From the NCBI RefSeq assembly GCF_001434395.1, contig NZ_AZFS01000044.1, positions 124,001-188,000 on the forward strand: a stretch of 64,000 bases of DNA, written 5' to 3'. This stretch comes from Levilactobacillus hammesii DSM 16381 (lineage in GTDB: Bacteria; Bacillota; Bacilli; Lactobacillales; Lactobacillaceae). Below are positions 44,287 through 54,740 of the stretch, piece after piece; position 1 is the stretch's first letter; the number at the start of each line of letters is the position of its first letter. The notes beneath the pieces were generated by a model. It saw only the letters and a list, made by a program, of their open reading frames with translations, was not told where the DNA came from and made no database searches. A program made the translations under genes and the position numbers.

Positions 44287-46908
44287 TTAGCCCTCTGGTG
44301 TCGGAACCGTCTTGACCTGTAGCGCGTGGCTGAACGTCAATTGATCATCAACCACATCAATGGTAATCAGGCTGTTAACGGGGATGTTACCCGCAATCAA
44401 CTGCCGAGCCAACGGCGTCTCCACGTGTGTCGTGATAAACCGTTGCAGTGGCCGTGCCCCATAAGCCGGTAGGTATCCCTTTTGGGCAATCCAGGCCTGT
44501 GCAGCCGGCGTAATGGTCAGGTCAAGTTGCTGCTCGTGCAGACGCGTTGCCAGGTGCGCAATCAATTTGACCACGATCTGTTGCACATCGGCTAACGTCA
44601 GCGGCGTGAACATGATCGTGTCGTCAATCCGGTTCAAGAATTCCGGCCGGAAGTGAGCCTGCAAGAGCTTGGCCACCTGTTCTTGGGCCGACTGTGAAAT
44701 ATGCCCCTGGTCATCCGTTCCTTGAAGTAGCAGCTCGGACCCCAAGTTCGATGTCATGATTAAGATCGTATTCTTGAAGTCAATGGTCCGTCCCTGACTG
44801 TCCGTCAGTCGACCATCGTCTAAGACCTGCAGCAACAGATTAAAGACATCCGGATGGGCCTTTTCCACCTCATCAAAGAGCACAATGGTATACGGATTCC
44901 GCCGAACCGCTTCGGTCAGCTGGCCACCTTCTTCGTAACCCACGTAGCCGGGAGCGGCACCGACAAGTCGAGAAACGGAAGCCTTTTCCATGTACTCACT
45001 CATGTCAATCCGTACCATGTGATCCTCGCTATCGAAGAGGTTTTCAGCCAGCGCCTTCGCTAATTCGGTCTTCCCGACCCCGGTTGGTCCTAGGAACAGG
45101 AAGGAACCGAGTGGCTTGGTCGGATCTTGTAAACCCGCACGTGACCGTAAGACCGCATCGGCGACCGCCGACACGGCTTGATCCTGGCCCACGACCCGGT
45201 CGTGTAAACGATCAGCCAGTTTCAAGAGTTTTTCACGTTCACCTTGAACCAGTTTTGTGACGGGAATCCCGGTCATTCGGCTTACCACGTTGGCGATTTC
45301 ATTCTCGGTAACGGACTCAGAAACCAGCCAATCCTGCTGCTGATCCTGCTTTTCTAGATCGGCCAACTCTTGTTCCAAGCGAGGAATGGTCCCGTGTTGC
45401 AGCTCGGCGGCCTTGTTCAGGTCGTACTGGGATTCGGCATTTTCCAAGTCTCGCTTGGCCTTGTCCAGTTCCAGCTTCTTGGCCCCCACGCTCTTGATTG
45501 CCGACTTTTCCTGGTTCCACCGGGCACTTAACTTGTCGACCTTTTCCTTGGTATCGGCTAACTCCTTGGTCAACTCCTTGAGACGCGCCTTTGAAGCGTC
45601 ATCCGTTTCCTGCTTCAGCGCCGTCTGTTCCACCTGCATCCGCATCATTTGCCGTCTGGCCTGATCCAGCTCGGTCGGTGCCGAGTTCATTTCGACCCGG
45701 ATAGAGGCCGAGGCGTCATCCACTAGGTCAATCGCCTTATCAGGCAAGAACCGGTCGGTCAGGTAACGGTCGGATAATTTGGCCGCCGCAATCAAGGCGT
45801 TGTCATGAATCTTAACGCCGTGATGGATCTCAAACCGTTCCCGTAAGCCCCGTAGAATCGTCACCGTATCGTCAATGCTGGGTTCGTTGACCACCACGCG
45901 TTGGAACCGCCGCGCCAACGCCTTGTCTTGCTCCAAATACTTGCGGTATTCATCCAACGTGGTGGCCCCAATCAAGTGAAGTTCACCCCGGGCCAGCATG
46001 GGCTTCAACAGGTTACCGGCATCCATGCTGCCTTCACTCTTGCCTGCGCCCACAATATTGTGGATTTCGTCAATGAACATAATAATTTGACCATCACTCT
46101 TGGTCACTTCCTTGAGCACAGCCTTAAGACGTTCCTCGAACTCGCCCCGATATTTAGCACCGGCAATTAACGACCCCATATCTAGTGAGAAGATCGTCTT
46201 GTCCTTCAAATTGTCAGGAACATCCCCCCGCACAATCCGCTGGGCTAAACCTTCAACGATGGCGGTCTTCCCGACACCGGCCTCACCAATCAAAACCGGA
46301 TTATTCTTGGTCTTACGCGACAGGATACGAATGACCGAGAGAATCTCGTCGTCCCGCCCAATAATCGGATCGATCTTGCCACTGCGCATGGCCTTGACCA
46401 GATCGATCCCGTACTTCTCAAGGGCCTTGTATTGGTCCTCTTGATTCTTGGATGTGACCCGTTCGCCGCTGCGAATCTTATCAACGGCATTACGCACCAT
46501 TTGCTCTGTAATGCCCTGGCTCTTCAGATAATCCGTCAGGCTCTCACCATTCAGCTGCATGAGGGCGATCATCACCGTGTCAATGGCCAAAAAGTCATCG
46601 TGATACTTGTCCTTAATCGCATCGGCCTTCTGCAGGAGATCCGTCAGGTTACGAGAAAATTCCTGACCGTATTGCACACCGCTCCCGGAAACGGTACTAA
46701 TACTGTCCAGTTCCCGGTCAAGTTCACCATCCATAGCGGCAATATCAACCCCGGCATCGGACAGAATTTCCCGGCCGAGTTCACCCGGTTGAATCAAATA
46801 TTTAAAGAGATGGGCCACGGTCACAGCCTGATGCTTCCGGGTCATCGCAATTCGTTGCGCTTCACCTAGTGCAGAGGTTAAAGCTTCCGTCATTTTTTCT
46901 GGATTCAT
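44287..46908 (-). CDS. clpB: ATP-dependent chaperone ClpB
   Basis: ClpB disaggregates proteins with DnaK. The 873-residue protein has a double Clp_N domain (residues 1-150), NBD1 with [16 protein letters not shown] near 207, the middle coiled coil (about 410-530, Gln/Glu/Lys rich), NBD2 with [19 protein letters not shown] near 612 and [21 protein letters not shown], and the C domain. The ClpB-type middle length and no ClpP-binding IGF loop fit a disaggregase. ATG 46908 follows AAGGAGGAC. No CIRCE palindrome and no good CtsR direct repeat is seen upstream. Confidence 0.96.
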   Translation of the reverse strand: MNPEKMTEALTSALGEAQRIAMTRKHQAVTVAHLFKYLIQPGELGREILSDAGVDIAAMDGELDRELDSISTVSGSGVQYGQEFSRNLTDLLQKADAIKDKYHDDFLAIDTVMIALMQLNGESLTDYLKSQGITEQMVRNAVDKIRSGERVTSKNQEDQYKALEKYGIDLVKAMRSGKIDPIIGRDDEILSVIRILSRKTKNNPVLIGEAGVGKTAIVEGLAQRIVRGDVPDNLKDKTIFSLDMGSLIAGAKYRGEFEERLKAVLKEVTKSDGQIIMFIDEIHNIVGAGKSEGSMDAGNLLKPMLARGELHLIGATTLDEYRKYLEQDKALARRFQRVVVNEPSIDDTVTILRGLRERFEIHHGVKIHDNALIAAAKLSDRYLTDRFLPDKAIDLVDDASASIRVEMNSAPTELDQARRQMMRMQVEQTALKQETDDASKARLKELTKELADTKEKVDKLSARWNQEKSAIKSVGAKKLELDKAKRDLENAESQYDLNKAAELQHGTIPRLEQELADLEKQDQQQDWLVSESVTENEIANVVSRMTGIPVTKLVQGEREKLLKLADRLHDRVVGQDQAVSAVADAVLRSRAGLQDPTKPLGSFLFLGPTGVGKTELAKALAENLFDSEDHMVRIDMSEYMEKASVSRLVGAAPGYVGYEEGGQLTEAVRRNPYTIVLFDEVEKAHPDVFNLLLQVLDDGRLTDSQGRTIDFKNTILIMTSNLGSELLLQGTDDQGHISQSAQEQVAKLLQAHFRPEFLNRIDDTIMFTPLTLADVQQIVVKLIAHLATRLHEQQLDLTITPAAQAWIAQKGYLPAYGARPLQRFITTHVETPLARQLIAGNIPVNSLITIDVVDDQLTFSHALQVKTVPTPEG

Positions 46909-47017
46909 ATGGAGTCCTCCTTGATTTCATTTTTTGAAAGTTATGGGCTTAGTCAAATCAGTTTTCGTCATATCGCCTGAATTTGCCGTTCGCTGCATCA
47001 TTCCTATGGGTTTAACC

Positions 47018-47038
47018 CTGGCTCATAAGTCGAGCCAG
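47018..47038 (-). promoter_or_regulatory. Hairpin in the clpB upstream region
   Basis: CTGGCTC-ATAAGTC-GAGCCAG, seven perfect pairs, lies 110-130 nt before the clpB start, between the pepT terminator and the ribosome site. It is probably in the leader. There is no T run, so it is not a terminator. Confidence 0.4.
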
Positions 47039-47068
47039 CTGACACAACACTTGCAAAACTCAGGGGTC

Positions 47069-47098
47069 AAAAAAGAGGCAACCCTTAGGTTAACCTCC
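47069..47098 (-). terminator. Terminator after pepT
   Basis: On the minus strand GAGGTTAACC-TAAG-GGTTGCCTC is followed by TTTTTTG. Confidence 0.75.
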
Positions 47099-47168
47099 AT
47101 TTTTCACTCATATTCTAACTGATTTTGACCAAAATTCAAAATAATTTGACCAATTTTGACTAATTAAT

Positions 47169-48410
47169 TTAAGCCTGTTGTTCGGCAAGTTCCGCAATCT
47201 TAATGACCACGTCAGTTGCTTGTTCCATGGTTTGTTCGGAGACGTATTCGAACCGACCGTGCATGTTCTCGCCACCGGCAAACAGGTTAGGCGTTGGTAA
47301 GCCCAAGTAAGAGATCTTGGACCCATCAGTCCCCCCACGTACAGGGAAGATCAGTGGCTTGATGTTCAATTCTTCCAAGGCTTCCTTGGCTAAATCAACC
47401 ACCGTCATGTCCTTTTCGATAACTTCACGCATGTTGTAGTACTGATCCTTGATGGTAACTTGAACGCGGTCGCTACCGTATTCCTTGTTCAATTGATCGG
47501 CGACCCCTTGGAAGAGCTTCTTCCGGTCTTCGAAAATCTGCCGGTCATGATCTCGGATGATGTAGCTCAGGTGAGCACTGTCAACCGTCCCGTTCATACT
47601 GTAAAGGTGGAAGAAGCCTTCGCGCCCTTCGGTATGTTCTGGCCGGTCATGTTCTGGCAAAGCGGCGTGGAAGTCCATGGCCACTTGCGAAGCGTTGACC
47701 ATCACGTCCTTAGCTTCGGCCGGGTGCACGTTGGTCCCCGTGATTTCAACCTGTGCATCGGCGGCGTTAAAGGTTTCATATTCCAATTGACCTAAGGGGC
47801 CACCATCGACCGTGTAGGCAATATCGGCACCAAAGTCTTTAACATCAAAGTGGTCGGCACCCGTCCCAATTTCTTCGTCGGGGCCCAGGCCAATTTCAAT
47901 TTCACCATGCTTGATTTCAGGATGAGCCAACAGGTATTCGGCGGCTGCCATGATTTCAGCAACCCCGGACTTGTCATCGGCACCCAACAAGGTACTGCCG
48001 TCCGTGGTAATCAGCGTGTGGCCCTGATAGTTCTTCAGGTTAGGGAATACGGCTGGGTCCAGCGTGTACTTGCCCGCTTCATCCAACTTAATGACAGACT
48101 TGCCGTCATAGTTTTCCACGAATTGGGGGTTAATGTTTTCGCTGTTGAAGTCGGCGGTATCAAAGTGAGAGATAAAGCCGAGCTTCTTAACTTGCTTGTC
48201 CGTATTGGCTGGTAAGGTCGCAAACACATAAGCGCATTGCTTATTGATGTGAACATTGTCCAGGCCGATTTCCTTAAGGTCCTTCACCAAGCCCTCGGCG
48301 AATTCTGTCAGCCGTGGGGTTGACGGAATCGTACCAGAGTTTGGATCGGAACGCGTGTTGATCTTGACGTACTTCAAGAACCGGGGAATCAGGTTTTCAT
48401 ACTTTGCCAA
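47169..48410 (-). CDS. pepT: Peptidase T (tripeptidase)
   Basis: PepT removes the N-terminal residue of tripeptides. The 413-residue M20B zinc peptidase shows the first metal His-x-Asp in [10 protein letters not shown], the bridging Asp in [13 protein letters not shown], the catalytic Glu pair in [14 protein letters not shown], and the late [26 protein letters not shown]. It is cytoplasmic and feeds on peptides from transport. The start is TTG 48410 with GAGGAG about eight nt upstream; no ATG is near. Confidence 0.95.
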   Translation of the reverse strand: MAKYENLIPRFLKYVKINTRSDPNSGTIPSTPRLTEFAEGLVKDLKEIGLDNVHINKQCAYVFATLPANTDKQVKKLGFISHFDTADFNSENINPQFVENYDGKSVIKLDEAGKYTLDPAVFPNLKNYQGHTLITTDGSTLLGADDKSGVAEIMAAAEYLLAHPEIKHGEIEIGLGPDEEIGTGADHFDVKDFGADIAYTVDGGPLGQLEYETFNAADAQVEITGTNVHPAEAKDVMVNASQVAMDFHAALPEHDRPEHTEGREGFFHLYSMNGTVDSAHLSYIIRDHDRQIFEDRKKLFQGVADQLNKEYGSDRVQVTIKDQYYNMREVIEKDMTVVDLAKEALEELNIKPLIFPVRGGTDGSKISYLGLPTPNLFAGGENMHGRFEYVSEQTMEQATDVVIKIAELAEQQA

Positions 48411-48465
48411 AATAAATCACTCCTCAATTGAATTAACTACATTTTTAGTGTACCCGTTTTCATGG

Positions 48466-49272
48466 CTAAATAAAAGTGAATGGGTCGGTATTTAACCGTG
48501 AAGCCACTACCGTGATCGGCCACTCATTTTCCGTGGCCCACTGGGTGAAGAGCGCCTGCAAATGGGGCTTACAGATGCTTTCGATATGGTGACCCGGATC
48601 GACTACGTTTAGCCCAGCCGCAATCATGTCATGTCCGGGATGATACGAGATATCACCCGTCACATACACGTCGGCACCCTTGGCCAAAGCCGTCTGATAA
48701 AAGGGCCCGCCGCTACCGCCTAAGACGGCAACCCGTTTCACGGGCGCGTCCGGGGTATGACTGACCAATCGCAACCCCTTCACCTTGAAGATCCGCTTGC
48801 AATCCTCAGCAAACTGCCGCACCGTCGTTGATGTTGCCAGATTGCCGATCCGCCCCATGGTAATGTTAGGCGTCGCCGTGACCCCGTTACTGGGGACCAA
48901 ACCCTCGACATCTTGCAAATTCAACGCCGCGGCCAACCAGTCATTCATCCCACCGGGGGCACTGTCCAGGTTGGTATGCGCGCCGTAGACCGTGATGCCG
49001 TGCTGCAAGAGCGTAGCATACATCTGATTTTGTGGCACCGCCAGATCTAAGTTCTTCGCCGGGTGAAACATCATGGGATGGTGAGCAAAGATAAAGTCGG
49101 CTCCCACCGCAATGGCTTCATCCACTACCTCGGGGCGAACATCCAACGTCACTAGCACCTTGTGAACATCAGCATCTAAACTCCCTAACTGGAGACCCAC
49201 CGGATCACCAGGCTCCGCCCACGTCTTCGGGGCAAACTGTTCGAAGCGTTCAACTAACTCACGCACCAACAC
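48466..49272 (-). CDS. Nif3-like dinuclear metal centre protein
   Basis: A 268-residue member of the Nif3/YqfO family, a toroidal hexamer with two metal ions. It has GDPVGLQLG near 25, FAHHPMMFHP with metal His residues near 65-70, YGAHTNLDSAPGGMNDWLA, and a late VTGDISYHPGHDMIAAGLNVVDPGHHIES. It is shorter than the B. subtilis form, without the central PII-like insertion. Its function is not settled. GTG 49272 is nine nt after GGAGG and overlaps the trmK stop; longer readings lie in trmK. Confidence 0.9.
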   Translation of the reverse strand: MLVRELVERFEQFAPKTWAEPGDPVGLQLGSLDADVHKVLVTLDVRPEVVDEAIAVGADFIFAHHPMMFHPAKNLDLAVPQNQMYATLLQHGITVYGAHTNLDSAPGGMNDWLAAALNLQDVEGLVPSNGVTATPNITMGRIGNLATSTTVRQFAEDCKRIFKVKGLRLVSHTPDAPVKRVAVLGGSGGPFYQTALAKGADVYVTGDISYHPGHDMIAAGLNVVDPGHHIESICKPHLQALFTQWATENEWPITVVASRLNTDPFTFI

Positions 49273-49966
49273 GTTGCAAGACCTCCTCAATTTCTTTGAT
49301 TTCCGTTTCAAGAGCCGCTACCTTGGTTGCAGGAACTGCCTTGGCGGATTGAACCTGAGCCAAAACCTGTTGGGTCCGCGCCAGTTCCCGTTGCCATTTG
49401 GCAATAAAGATGGCGTTGTGTTCTGCTAATAGATAAGGGCCAAACCGCAATTCCTCTTCATTAAGTTGCTGAGGAGTCGCTGATCGGTCTGCTACTAGAA
49501 TTTCATAGTCGTGACCATCCTCAGTCACAATTTTCTCCGCAATCAGTTGGAAGCCGTGGGTCATTAAGAACTGACGAACGTTCTTTTCTCCCACGTTGGG
49601 TTGCAATACGAGCCGTTGCACACCCGTTAGTCGGTCAAAGTCTTGTGTCAGGATCTGGGCAATCAGCGTACCGCCCATCCCCGCAATCACGACCGTGTCA
49701 ATGTGGTCGCTCGCCTCGATGGCACGCAGGCCGTTAGCCAACCGTGCCGTAATCCGGTCATCCAGGCCCTCCTTCTTGATTTCATGTTGGGCATTTTCAA
49801 ACGGGCCCTTAACGACCTCACCCGCGACCCCGCCAACGATCTTCCCACGTTTCGCAAGGTTAACTGGCAAATAGGCGTGATCGGTTCCAATATCCGCTAA
49901 TCGACTTCCAGTTGGGACGTAATCAGCAACGGTGGCCAAGCGCACCGATAAATGGTCTGCATCCAT
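49259..49966 (-). CDS. trmK: tRNA (adenine(22)-N(1))-methyltransferase
   Basis: TrmK methylates A22 of tRNA. The 235-residue protein has SAM-binding motif LADIGTDHAYLPVNLAKRG near 22-40, VIAGMGGTLIAQIL in the catalytic core and LVLQPNVGEKNVRQFL, then a C-terminal coiled coil (LARTQQVLAQVQ). It overlaps the Nif3-like gene by 14 nt, the usual Firmicute pair next to rpoD. Here an exporter pair lies between it and rpoD. ATG 49966 is preceded by AAAGGAAGATT. Confidence 0.94.
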   Translation of the reverse strand: MDADHLSVRLATVADYVPTGSRLADIGTDHAYLPVNLAKRGKIVGGVAGEVVKGPFENAQHEIKKEGLDDRITARLANGLRAIEASDHIDTVVIAGMGGTLIAQILTQDFDRLTGVQRLVLQPNVGEKNVRQFLMTHGFQLIAEKIVTEDGHDYEILVADRSATPQQLNEEELRFGPYLLAEHNAIFIAKWQRELARTQQVLAQVQSAKAVPATKVAALETEIKEIEEVLQRVGA

Positions 49967-50081
49967 TCAATAATCTTCCTTTCCAAATTCCTAATTAGTC
50001 TAAGTATAAGCTAGTCCACGTCGCTTGAATAGCCGTACTTTCGATAAAATAACCAGTTGTTAAGAACCTTGCCAGCTTCTT

Positions 50082-50129
50082 GAAAAAGATGAGACTAATT
50101 TCTTGAAAATTTCGTTAGTACTAGTAGAG
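50082..50129. repeat. Short dispersed repeat, copy 2
   Basis: Same core as 7760-7806: AAAAAG, GAGACT, ATTTCGTTAGTA, AGTAG at matching spacing, with a variable middle. Both copies lie in small gaps near operon ends. Confidence 0.55.
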
Positions 50130-50197
50130 AGGAAATTTTCAGCAGTTTACTTTTTAAGTGCCGGCCATCCCTATCCTCAGTCCCCTCATTCCGACAC

Positions 50198-50233
50198 AAA
50201 AGCACGTCTCACCAACAACTGATGGGACGTGCT
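50198..50233 (-). terminator. Terminator after the MMPL transporter gene
   Basis: On the minus strand AGCACGTCCCATCAGTTGTT GGTGAGACGTGCT followed by TTTGTG; eight or more pairs. Confidence 0.75.
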
Positions 50234-50255
50234 CTAATAAAACTGCGTTCAATTA

Positions 50256-53200
50256 TTATTTCTTTTGTCGACGAGAAGGCGTGCTTTCACGTTCCTCATC
50301 CGCCTCATTTTGGGCCCGTGCCATTTTAGAATACGGGTACGGGTAGGTAATCTTCATGACGGCTGGCATCACGATTGGCAATAGGATGACCAGCAGGATA
50401 ATCCCGATGATCACGGCTAAGGCAATCTGAATCAGCGTCATGACCCCTGACGGAATCAACGCGGCAAATGTCCCACTGAGGATAACCCCAGCAGAGAGCA
50501 CGACCGTCCCAATCACGGTTGCGGCTCGTAACATCTTCTCACTCGTTGCACCTGGCTCGTGTAAGAACTCACGGTACTTACGCATCAGGAAGATCGAGTA
50601 GTCGACCCCAAGTGAGATCAGCATGACAAACGTGAAGAATGGTGTGTTCCATGTCAACATGTCCGTCCCCAACAGTGGGTCCACCAACCAGTGAACGATG
50701 GTCAATGCGCCAGAGTAGGCAACGACCAAAATCCCTTCGATCACGATTGGCTGAACCAATGAACGGGTGACGACCATCAAGGCAACGAAGATCCCGGCCA
50801 ACATGATGATGACCGTTCGGGTAAAGTCACTGGAAGCCATATCGTTGATGTCGTTGGTCTGTGACGTGTTCCCGCCAAAGGCAACCTCGGCATTCTTCAG
50901 TGTCGTTCCGGCCAAGGCACCGTTAACCACCTTTTCGAGCTTCGGCAGGCGTGCCATGGCAGCCGCTGAACTCGGATCATCGTCCAGGACAACCGTCAGC
51001 TTGGTAATCTTTCGGTCCGGTGACATGTAAGTCTTCAACGCCGGCTTAAACGAACTGCCGTGCAACTGCTTGCTTGGGATGTAGAACGTTTCCGCCGCTG
51101 CGGACTTCTGCAAGCCCTTCAGGTACGTGTTCGCCGTGCCGACACCAGTTGACACTTGCGTGAGACCAGTGCTGGCAGAAGTTAAGCCCTTCCGCAATGC
51201 CGTCAGCTGTTTACTCATGGCAGCCAATTTTTCAGCCATGGTTTGGTTACCGGCTGCAACCTGATTGGCACCTGAAACCAAGGCTGGCATCTGACTGTTC
51301 ATGCTAAACATCGCCCCAGACAGCTTGCCGGTAGCAGCCGCTAACTGGGTTGACTGACTCCCGGCTTGTTGCAAGGCCAGAGTGGCCCCCGGGATGACTT
51401 GCCCGGAATTCCGTGCCAATTCGGCCACGGCTGACTGCAATTGACTGGTTGACCCTTGGAGCGTCTGCAGTTGGCTAGCTACCGTCTGATCGGCGGCACC
51501 GATCGACGTGGCGTCACTTCCGATTTGCTTCAATGAGGTGCTCAGCGTTGCTTTCAACGCACTCTGAGCCGCACTTTGCTGTTGAAGGATTCCGGCTAAG
51601 ACCTGCTTTTGAGCGGCCGACAATGGCACACCCTGCTGGCTAAACGCGCCGGCAACCGAACTCGCACTCATACTTGGTAAGTTACTCGTTGCGTTCTCTA
51701 ATTTGGCCAGTTGTGACGCGATATCTTGTGTGCTGGTCTTAATGGTGGTTAAAGAACTTGTCACGCCGCTGGTACTGGTCGAATTTGCGGAAACCTGCGT
51801 ATTCAACTGCTGAATTGCCGCATTCAGTTGTGGTAAAGCGGCTTCCAATTGGGCCAACTGCGCGGCTTGTTTGCCACCAGAAGACGAAGAAACTTGACTG
51901 TTCAATTGATTTACACCAGTTGAAACTTGTGCGATCCCGCTTTGAAGTCGTTGTGTCCCGGAGCTAACTTTCTTAGCCCCCGTCGCCAATTCATTCGCAT
52001 CCTTAACGGCACCACTGACGTTTTGTTTGCTGAGTGAGCTATTTGCTGATTGTAACCCTTTGTTAACCTTGTTAACCCCTTGTTGGGCCTTAACCAAGCC
52101 GGTCGTGACGTCACTCATTTGGTTCCGGACGTAAAGCTTCTTGATGGCCTTCCCACCTGGTTGTGTGGCGGAAGCAACCGTCTTGACACCCTCGGTCTGT
52201 TGTAATTGCTTGGTTAAACGGTCAACGACCAGTAACGTCTTTTCGTTGTCCATCTTATCCTTGCTTTGAATGTAAATCGTCGTTGGTTCAGCGGTTCCCT
52301 TGGAGAAATGCTGTTGAACGACCTTGAACCCTTGCTTGGCTGGCACGTTATCGCCAATTTCCACCAAGTTATCGTAATTTAACGCCCCGTGAGACGTCAG
52401 CGCCAACGGAATAAAGACGATTCCGGTCAGAATCAAGGTGATAACTGGCCGAATCATGGCGTGCTTGGCCATGCCGTGCCAGAGGCGACTGTCGCCTTCG
52501 CCTTGGAACTTCTTAATCGGCCAAAACATGTGCGGACCAAAGACGGCCATAAAGAAGGGGTTCAGTGTCAGGAGAACGGCCAGCAAGACCACAACCCCAA
52601 CGGCAATTCCGACCGCCGAACGGTACAGGGAGAAGTTGGCAAAGCCTAACACACTCATCCCAATGAGAACAGACAGACCGGAATACAGCACGGTTCGGCC
52701 ACCAACCTTAGTGGCTTCCTTGGTCGCGGTGTACCTGTCCTTGCCACTCGCTAGCCGCTCTCGGAACTCGTTATACAAAAGAATGTTGTAGTCGGTCCCA
52801 ATCCCGAACAGCACGATGACGATAAAGACTTCCGTAAAGTTAGAGAACGGGAAGTTGAACCGGTCGACCAGGTTGGCCACCACGGAAATGGACGTGATGA
52901 CGGACACGGCCACCGTTAGCAGTGAGAATAACGGTGTGACTGGCGAACGGAAGACGAGCCATAGGACCAAGAAAATGAAGATGGCCGCAATAATTTCCGT
53001 CTTTTGCACCCCAGCCTGCGTGGCATCGGAGAAGTCTTGGTTTAAGACATCCGCCCCGGTCACGTAAGTCTTCACACCACTAGTTTTGGCTAATTTCGTG
53101 ACTTGATCACGAATCTCCGTCACCGAATGGCTGGAAGACTTGTGAACATTCAGCTGTAGTAACTGTGTACTCTTGTCCTTTGAAATCAACTGCGAAGCGG

Positions 53201-53540
53201 CCGTAGAGCTATCGCTAGCCGCCGTAATCGCGCGAATTTCATATTGGTTCTTATGATCTTTGATGCGATTGATGGTCTGATCAATTTGGGAATTCTGAGC
53301 ACTGGTTAACTTAGAATTACCATTGTTGAAAACCACCACCACCGCCGTTGTTCCCCGTTGCGAGCGGCCCCACTTATCTTGCATGGTCGTTGCCCGGGAA
53401 CTTTGGTAACTGCTGGGAACCGTAATCTGGCCCTTGTCCGCCACCAATTTACTCATGTTAGGAATCGTTACGATGGCCAAGATCACGATAATCAGCCATC
53501 CGATAACGTTCCAGATGTAATGCTTATTCATCCAGCGCAC
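50256..53540 (-). CDS. MMPL/RND-family exporter with long extracellular coiled region
   Basis: A 1094-residue membrane protein with two copies of an MMPL unit: a first helix (NVIGWLIIVILAIVTIP), a loop, five helices (about 180-370), then a second loop and five helices at the C-terminus. GIGTDYNILLYNEFRERL and the matching SLGVDYSIFLMRKYREFL are the paired proton-relay segments. The second loop (residues about 470-810) is Gln/Ser/Ala-rich and repetitive, with TG/SG-type heptads as in YdgH/YhgE-like exporters. It likely exports a lipid, peptide or drug. GTG 53540 follows GAGGAGG. Next upstream is an Rrf2 regulator. Confidence 0.88.
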   Translation of the reverse strand: MRWMNKHYIWNVIGWLIIVILAIVTIPNMSKLVADKGQITVPSSYQSSRATTMQDKWGRSQRGTTAVVVVFNNGNSKLTSAQNSQIDQTINRIKDHKNQYEIRAITAASDSSTAASQLISKDKSTQLLQLNVHKSSSHSVTEIRDQVTKLAKTSGVKTYVTGADVLNQDFSDATQAGVQKTEIIAAIFIFLVLWLVFRSPVTPLFSLLTVAVSVITSISVVANLVDRFNFPFSNFTEVFIVIVLFGIGTDYNILLYNEFRERLASGKDRYTATKEATKVGGRTVLYSGLSVLIGMSVLGFANFSLYRSAVGIAVGVVVLLAVLLTLNPFFMAVFGPHMFWPIKKFQGEGDSRLWHGMAKHAMIRPVITLILTGIVFIPLALTSHGALNYDNLVEIGDNVPAKQGFKVVQQHFSKGTAEPTTIYIQSKDKMDNEKTLLVVDRLTKQLQQTEGVKTVASATQPGGKAIKKLYVRNQMSDVTTGLVKAQQGVNKVNKGLQSANSSLSKQNVSGAVKDANELATGAKKVSSGTQRLQSGIAQVSTGVNQLNSQVSSSSGGKQAAQLAQLEAALPQLNAAIQQLNTQVSANSTSTSGVTSSLTTIKTSTQDIASQLAKLENATSNLPSMSASSVAGAFSQQGVPLSAAQKQVLAGILQQQSAAQSALKATLSTSLKQIGSDATSIGAADQTVASQLQTLQGSTSQLQSAVAELARNSGQVIPGATLALQQAGSQSTQLAAATGKLSGAMFSMNSQMPALVSGANQVAAGNQTMAEKLAAMSKQLTALRKGLTSASTGLTQVSTGVGTANTYLKGLQKSAAAETFYIPSKQLHGSSFKPALKTYMSPDRKITKLTVVLDDDPSSAAAMARLPKLEKVVNGALAGTTLKNAEVAFGGNTSQTNDINDMASSDFTRTVIIMLAGIFVALMVVTRSLVQPIVIEGILVVAYSGALTIVHWLVDPLLGTDMLTWNTPFFTFVMLISLGVDYSIFLMRKYREFLHEPGATSEKMLRAATVIGTVVLSAGVILSGTFAALIPSGVMTLIQIALAVIIGIILLVILLPIVMPAVMKITYPYPYSKMARAQNEADEERESTPSRRQKK

Positions 53541-53662
53541 GGTGAAACCTCCTCGACAATTTTAATGATGCTTGAAGCTTGTTTTTTATTTCAAACGACT
53601 GACTCGACTGTTGTCACAGTTATTGGGTGCTCTGTCTAACACTTAATTCCGTTCAGTCGTCA

Positions 53663-54181
53663 CTATTCTGCTGTTTTACGCGTTAGCCACTTCGTCCAAT
53701 CCAGTTGGAGGGATTGATTTCCCGTGGTCGGTAACACGTCACCAATGGCCAGTGTGGCCAGTTCTTGTCGAAAACGGTCTTCCGCTTGGGAAAAAATTCC
53801 CAAAACGTTTGCGACTGGTCGGGTGTCCTTGAAGTCTTCCAATTCATAAGTTTTTATGAAAGCTTCCTTCTGATCTAGTCCAAAAACCTTCGATGCCAGC
53901 CCCGTATTGTGCACAAATGGTGTGGTTCCCTCAATGGCATTGAAAATATCCAAGAGGGTTATTTTCAACGGATCTTTAGTTAAAACAATGCCACCATCGC
54001 GACCAGAAACGGTCTTCACGATGCCGCCAGCCGCTAATTTTTGAACAATCTTTTTCAAATAACTTGTTGAAATATCCAATCGTTCTGCTACCAGATGACT
54101 ATGTAGCGGGACTTTTAGATCTTGAATTCCTAAAAGCGCAACGATGCAGAAGGCCTGCTCTAAACTTGGTTTGGTCTTCAC
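53663..54181 (-). CDS. Rrf2 family transcriptional regulator
   Basis: The 172-residue protein has the Rrf2 winged HTH: LEQAFCIVALLG, LHSHLVAERLDISTSYLKKIVQKLAAGGIVKTVSGRDGGIVL with the wing. The three-Cys cluster that binds Fe-S in IscR or NsrR is absent; only one Cys (in FCIV) is present, so it resembles the cluster-free CymR/YwnA kind. The effector is unknown. GTG 54181 follows AAAGGGGGTGC. It lies 122 nt before the exporter on the same strand and probably controls it. Confidence 0.85.
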   Translation of the reverse strand: MKTKPSLEQAFCIVALLGIQDLKVPLHSHLVAERLDISTSYLKKIVQKLAAGGIVKTVSGRDGGIVLTKDPLKITLLDIFNAIEGTTPFVHNTGLASKVFGLDQKEAFIKTYELEDFKDTRPVANVLGIFSQAEDRFRQELATLAIGDVLPTTGNQSLQLDWTKWLTRKTAE

Positions 54182-54668
54182 GATGCACCCCCTTTCCCTT
54201 AGTCTCTCTTAAGTTTTAAACGAGATACATTATATCCCCTTTAAGCAGTTTTTCAAGACTTTTATGGCAATAAAATAGGGTTAATCGAACGTTTTCATCA
54301 TGTAAACGATACCATCTACCCGATGCAACTATACTATAAACGACGTAATATAGAAACTACTTTTATTCACAAGTTTTACGGTTAAACTTGAATCGAACGC
54401 ATCTAACCGGCAGTTTACGCAATTCTCATTCGTGAGGTTGCTTTCTCACGATTACCTGCTCTGTTACTATGATGTTTTCACATTTTCGAGATTGTCTGAA
54501 AACGTCACCCGTTTAAAACTTTTTTGCGGTTTATTCGCGTGTGCAGCCTCATTATTGGTGTTTGTTTTCAATCCATCATCTCTCAATAGCATCTACAGGC
54601 ACTATCCATTTTCACAAATCAGCTCCTACGACACCGTCCACATGAACACGCATTAACCCCCTTCCATT
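54182..54668. other. Intergenic region upstream of the Rrf2 gene
   Basis: About 490 nt with the Rrf2 promoter at 54229-54256 and a catabolite-response-like sequence TGTAAACGATACCA at 54301-54314, one mismatch from TGWNANCGNTNWCA. The remaining 350 nt has no supported gene; a 74-codon frame at 54432-54656 has no ribosome site. Confidence 0.5.
54229..54256 (-). promoter_or_regulatory. Rrf2 gene promoter with possible operator
   Basis: On the minus strand TTGAAA (54256-54251), 16 nt and a perfect TATAAT (54234-54229). The -10 box sits inside the imperfect palindrome GATATAATGTATC, a possible autorepression site. Confidence 0.65.
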
Positions 54669-54726
54669 CAAAAAGGGTCCCCCAAGACCACAGTCCTACC
54701 GACTGCGGTCTCGAGAGACCCTTTCC
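54669..54726 (-). terminator. Terminator of the dnaG-rpoD operon
   Basis: On the minus strand AAAGGGTCTCTCGAGACCGC ... GGTCTTGGGGGACCCTTTTT folds into one long hairpin with a T run, 15 nt after the rpoD stop. Confidence 0.9.
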
Positions 54727-54740
54727 TCAAGTCAATTTAA

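Noticed and set aside
47060-47090. GGTCAAAAAAGAGGCAA as a CtsR operator for clpB
   Set aside because: Only the first half matches A/GGTCAAA; the second half does not at the required three-nt spacing. It is part of the pepT terminator.
54432-54656. Seventy-four-codon plus-strand frame upstream of the rpoD terminator
   Set aside because: GTG start without ribosome site, Cys/Tyr/Ser-rich composition unlike a protein, no neighbour support.
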